This document shows positions 63,325 through 64,000 of a DNA stretch of 64,000 nt, one piece after another (the stretch's first letter is position 1; each line of letters begins with the position of its first letter). Made by a program: the position numbers and the translations under genes. The stretch comes from Pinisolibacter aquiterrae (GTDB lineage Bacteria; Pseudomonadota; Alphaproteobacteria; Rhizobiales; Ancalomicrobiaceae): the NCBI RefSeq assembly GCF_019160155.1, contig NZ_JAFNIH010000035.1, positions 186,001 to 250,000 on the forward strand. Reading direction: 5' to 3'. The notes beneath the pieces were generated by a model. The model was not told the origin of the DNA. It did no database searches and saw only the letters and a list, made by a program, of their open reading frames with translations.

Positions 63325-64000
63325 TCACCCGCCGAACGAGCGCACCAGCGAGCCCGCGACCAGATTCCAGCCGTCGACCAGCACGAAGAAGATCAGCTTG
63401 AACGGCAGCGACACCGTCGCCGGCGGCAGCATCATCATGCCCATCGCCATCAGGATCGAGGCGACGACGAGATCGATCACCAGGAACGGCAGGTAGAGCA
63501 GAAAGCCGATCTCGAAGGCGCGGCGCAGCTCCGAGATCATGAAGGCGGGGATCAGGACGCGGAAGCTGACGTCGGCCGGGGTCTGCGGGCGCGGCTCCTT
63601 GGCGAGATCGAGGAAGAGCTCGAGGTCCTTCTCTCGGACGTGGGCGCGCATGAATTCGTGGAACGGCGGGGCGCCGCGCTCGATCGCCTGCTCGATCTCG
63701 ATGGAGCCGTCGCCGAGCGGCTTGATCGCCTCGTCATAGGCGCGGTTGAAGGTCGGTGCCATCACGAAGGCGGTGAGGAACACCGCCAGCGACACCATCA
63801 CCGTGTTGGGCGGCGCGGTCTGCAGGCCGATCGCCGAGCGCAGCAGCGACAGAACCACGACGATGCGGGTGAAGCTCGTCACCATCACCACGATCGACGG
63901 GGCGATCGACAGGAGGGTGATCAGGGCGATCAGCTGCAGCGCGCGTTCGGAGATGCCGGTCGCGCCGCCGAAGTTGATCGCCACGTCCTGAGCGCTCGCG
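63325..64000 (-). CDS. fliP: Flagellar export apparatus protein FliP (5' end outside window)
   Basis: A protein of the type III export gate. LQLIALITLLSIAPSIVVMVTSFTRIVVVLSLLRSAIGLQ, APPNTVMVSLAVFLTAFVMAP and FMISELRRAFEIGFLLYLPFLVIDLVVASILMAMGMMMLPP are its membrane segments and signatures. A GTG at 63984 would be too late. The frame continues upstream as ASAQDVAINFGG, a signal peptide end and mature start, so the true start lies beyond 64000. It is convergent with the TPR gene, 30 bp apart. Confidence 0.95.
   Translation of the reverse strand, partial: ASAQDVAINFGGATGISERALQLIALITLLSIAPSIVVMVTSFTRIVVVLSLLRSAIGLQTAPPNTVMVSLAVFLTAFVMAPTFNRAYDEAIKPLGDGSIEIEQAIERGAPPFHEFMRAHVREKDLELFLDLAKEPRPQTPADVSFRVLIPAFMISELRRAFEIGFLLYLPFLVIDLVVASILMAMGMMMLPPATVSLPFKLIFFVLVDGWNLVAGSLVRSFGG

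Noticed and set aside
63325-63984. fliP starting at GTG 63984
   Set aside because: The frame stays open upstream with ASAQDV, the end of a signal peptide, so the real start is outside the window.

Overview
The window is GC-rich DNA from an alphaproteobacterium, most likely of the Hyphomicrobiales (Rhizobiales) side. The markers are UPF0262, DUF2948, FlbT/FlaF, FliX, MotE, a UPF0283/YcjX pair and a roughly 2100-residue Growth Pole Ring (GPR/RgsE)-like protein. The species cannot be fixed from sequence alone.

Layout. 1-1108: decayed multiheme cytochrome c (octaheme tetrathionate reductase type) and its cytochrome b partner. 1181-9016: a conserved alphaproteobacterial housekeeping block on the minus strand (small charged protein, murA, DUF2948, hisD, UPF0262, a low-molecular-weight phosphatase, maf, yacG), with a secreted-protein gene and two extra genes inserted. 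9247-9321: tRNA-Thr(GGT). 9391-12007: a compact restriction-modification island (methyltransferase, endonuclease, controller protein with its operator) bracketed by a degenerate direct repeat of about 57 bp that contains a terminator. 12033-18320: the giant GPR-like coiled-coil protein with 11- and 22-residue repeats. 18836-36360: accessory and housekeeping genes, including an HPt protein, a [2Fe-2S] ferredoxin and ferredoxin-NADP reductase, a NAL1-like protease with C-terminal repeats, a TadE-like protein, gamma-glutamyltransferase, a CoxE/VWA protein, a glycosyltransferase and HAD pair, UspA, UPF0283-YcjX, SixA and an XRE/DUF2975 pair. 36428-37273: a MoxR ATPase.

37514-64000 is a flagellar region: flgE-flgK-flgL, two predicted glycosyltransferases, two flagellin genes in inverted orientation around a FlaG-like gene, flbT-flaF, a third glycosyltransferase behind flgI-flgJ-flgN, fliX, dksA, flgF-G-A-H, fliL-fliM-DUF6468-motE, a large periplasmic TPR protein and the start-truncated fliP.

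Regulatory signals fit a Caulobacter-like flagellar hierarchy. Sigma-54 -24/-12 elements lie 55-58 bp before flgE and flgF. CtrA-type TTAA-N7-TTAA or TTAACCAT motifs lie before a flagellin, flgF, fliL and possibly gpr. FliX, a regulator of the sigma-54 activator FlbD in Caulobacter, is encoded here. The most interesting possibilities are a dedicated flagellin-glycosylation set (three related DxD enzymes among flagellin genes) and the repeat-bracketed C-protein-controlled restriction-modification island. These are inferences from sequence motifs and gene order; no database search was run.
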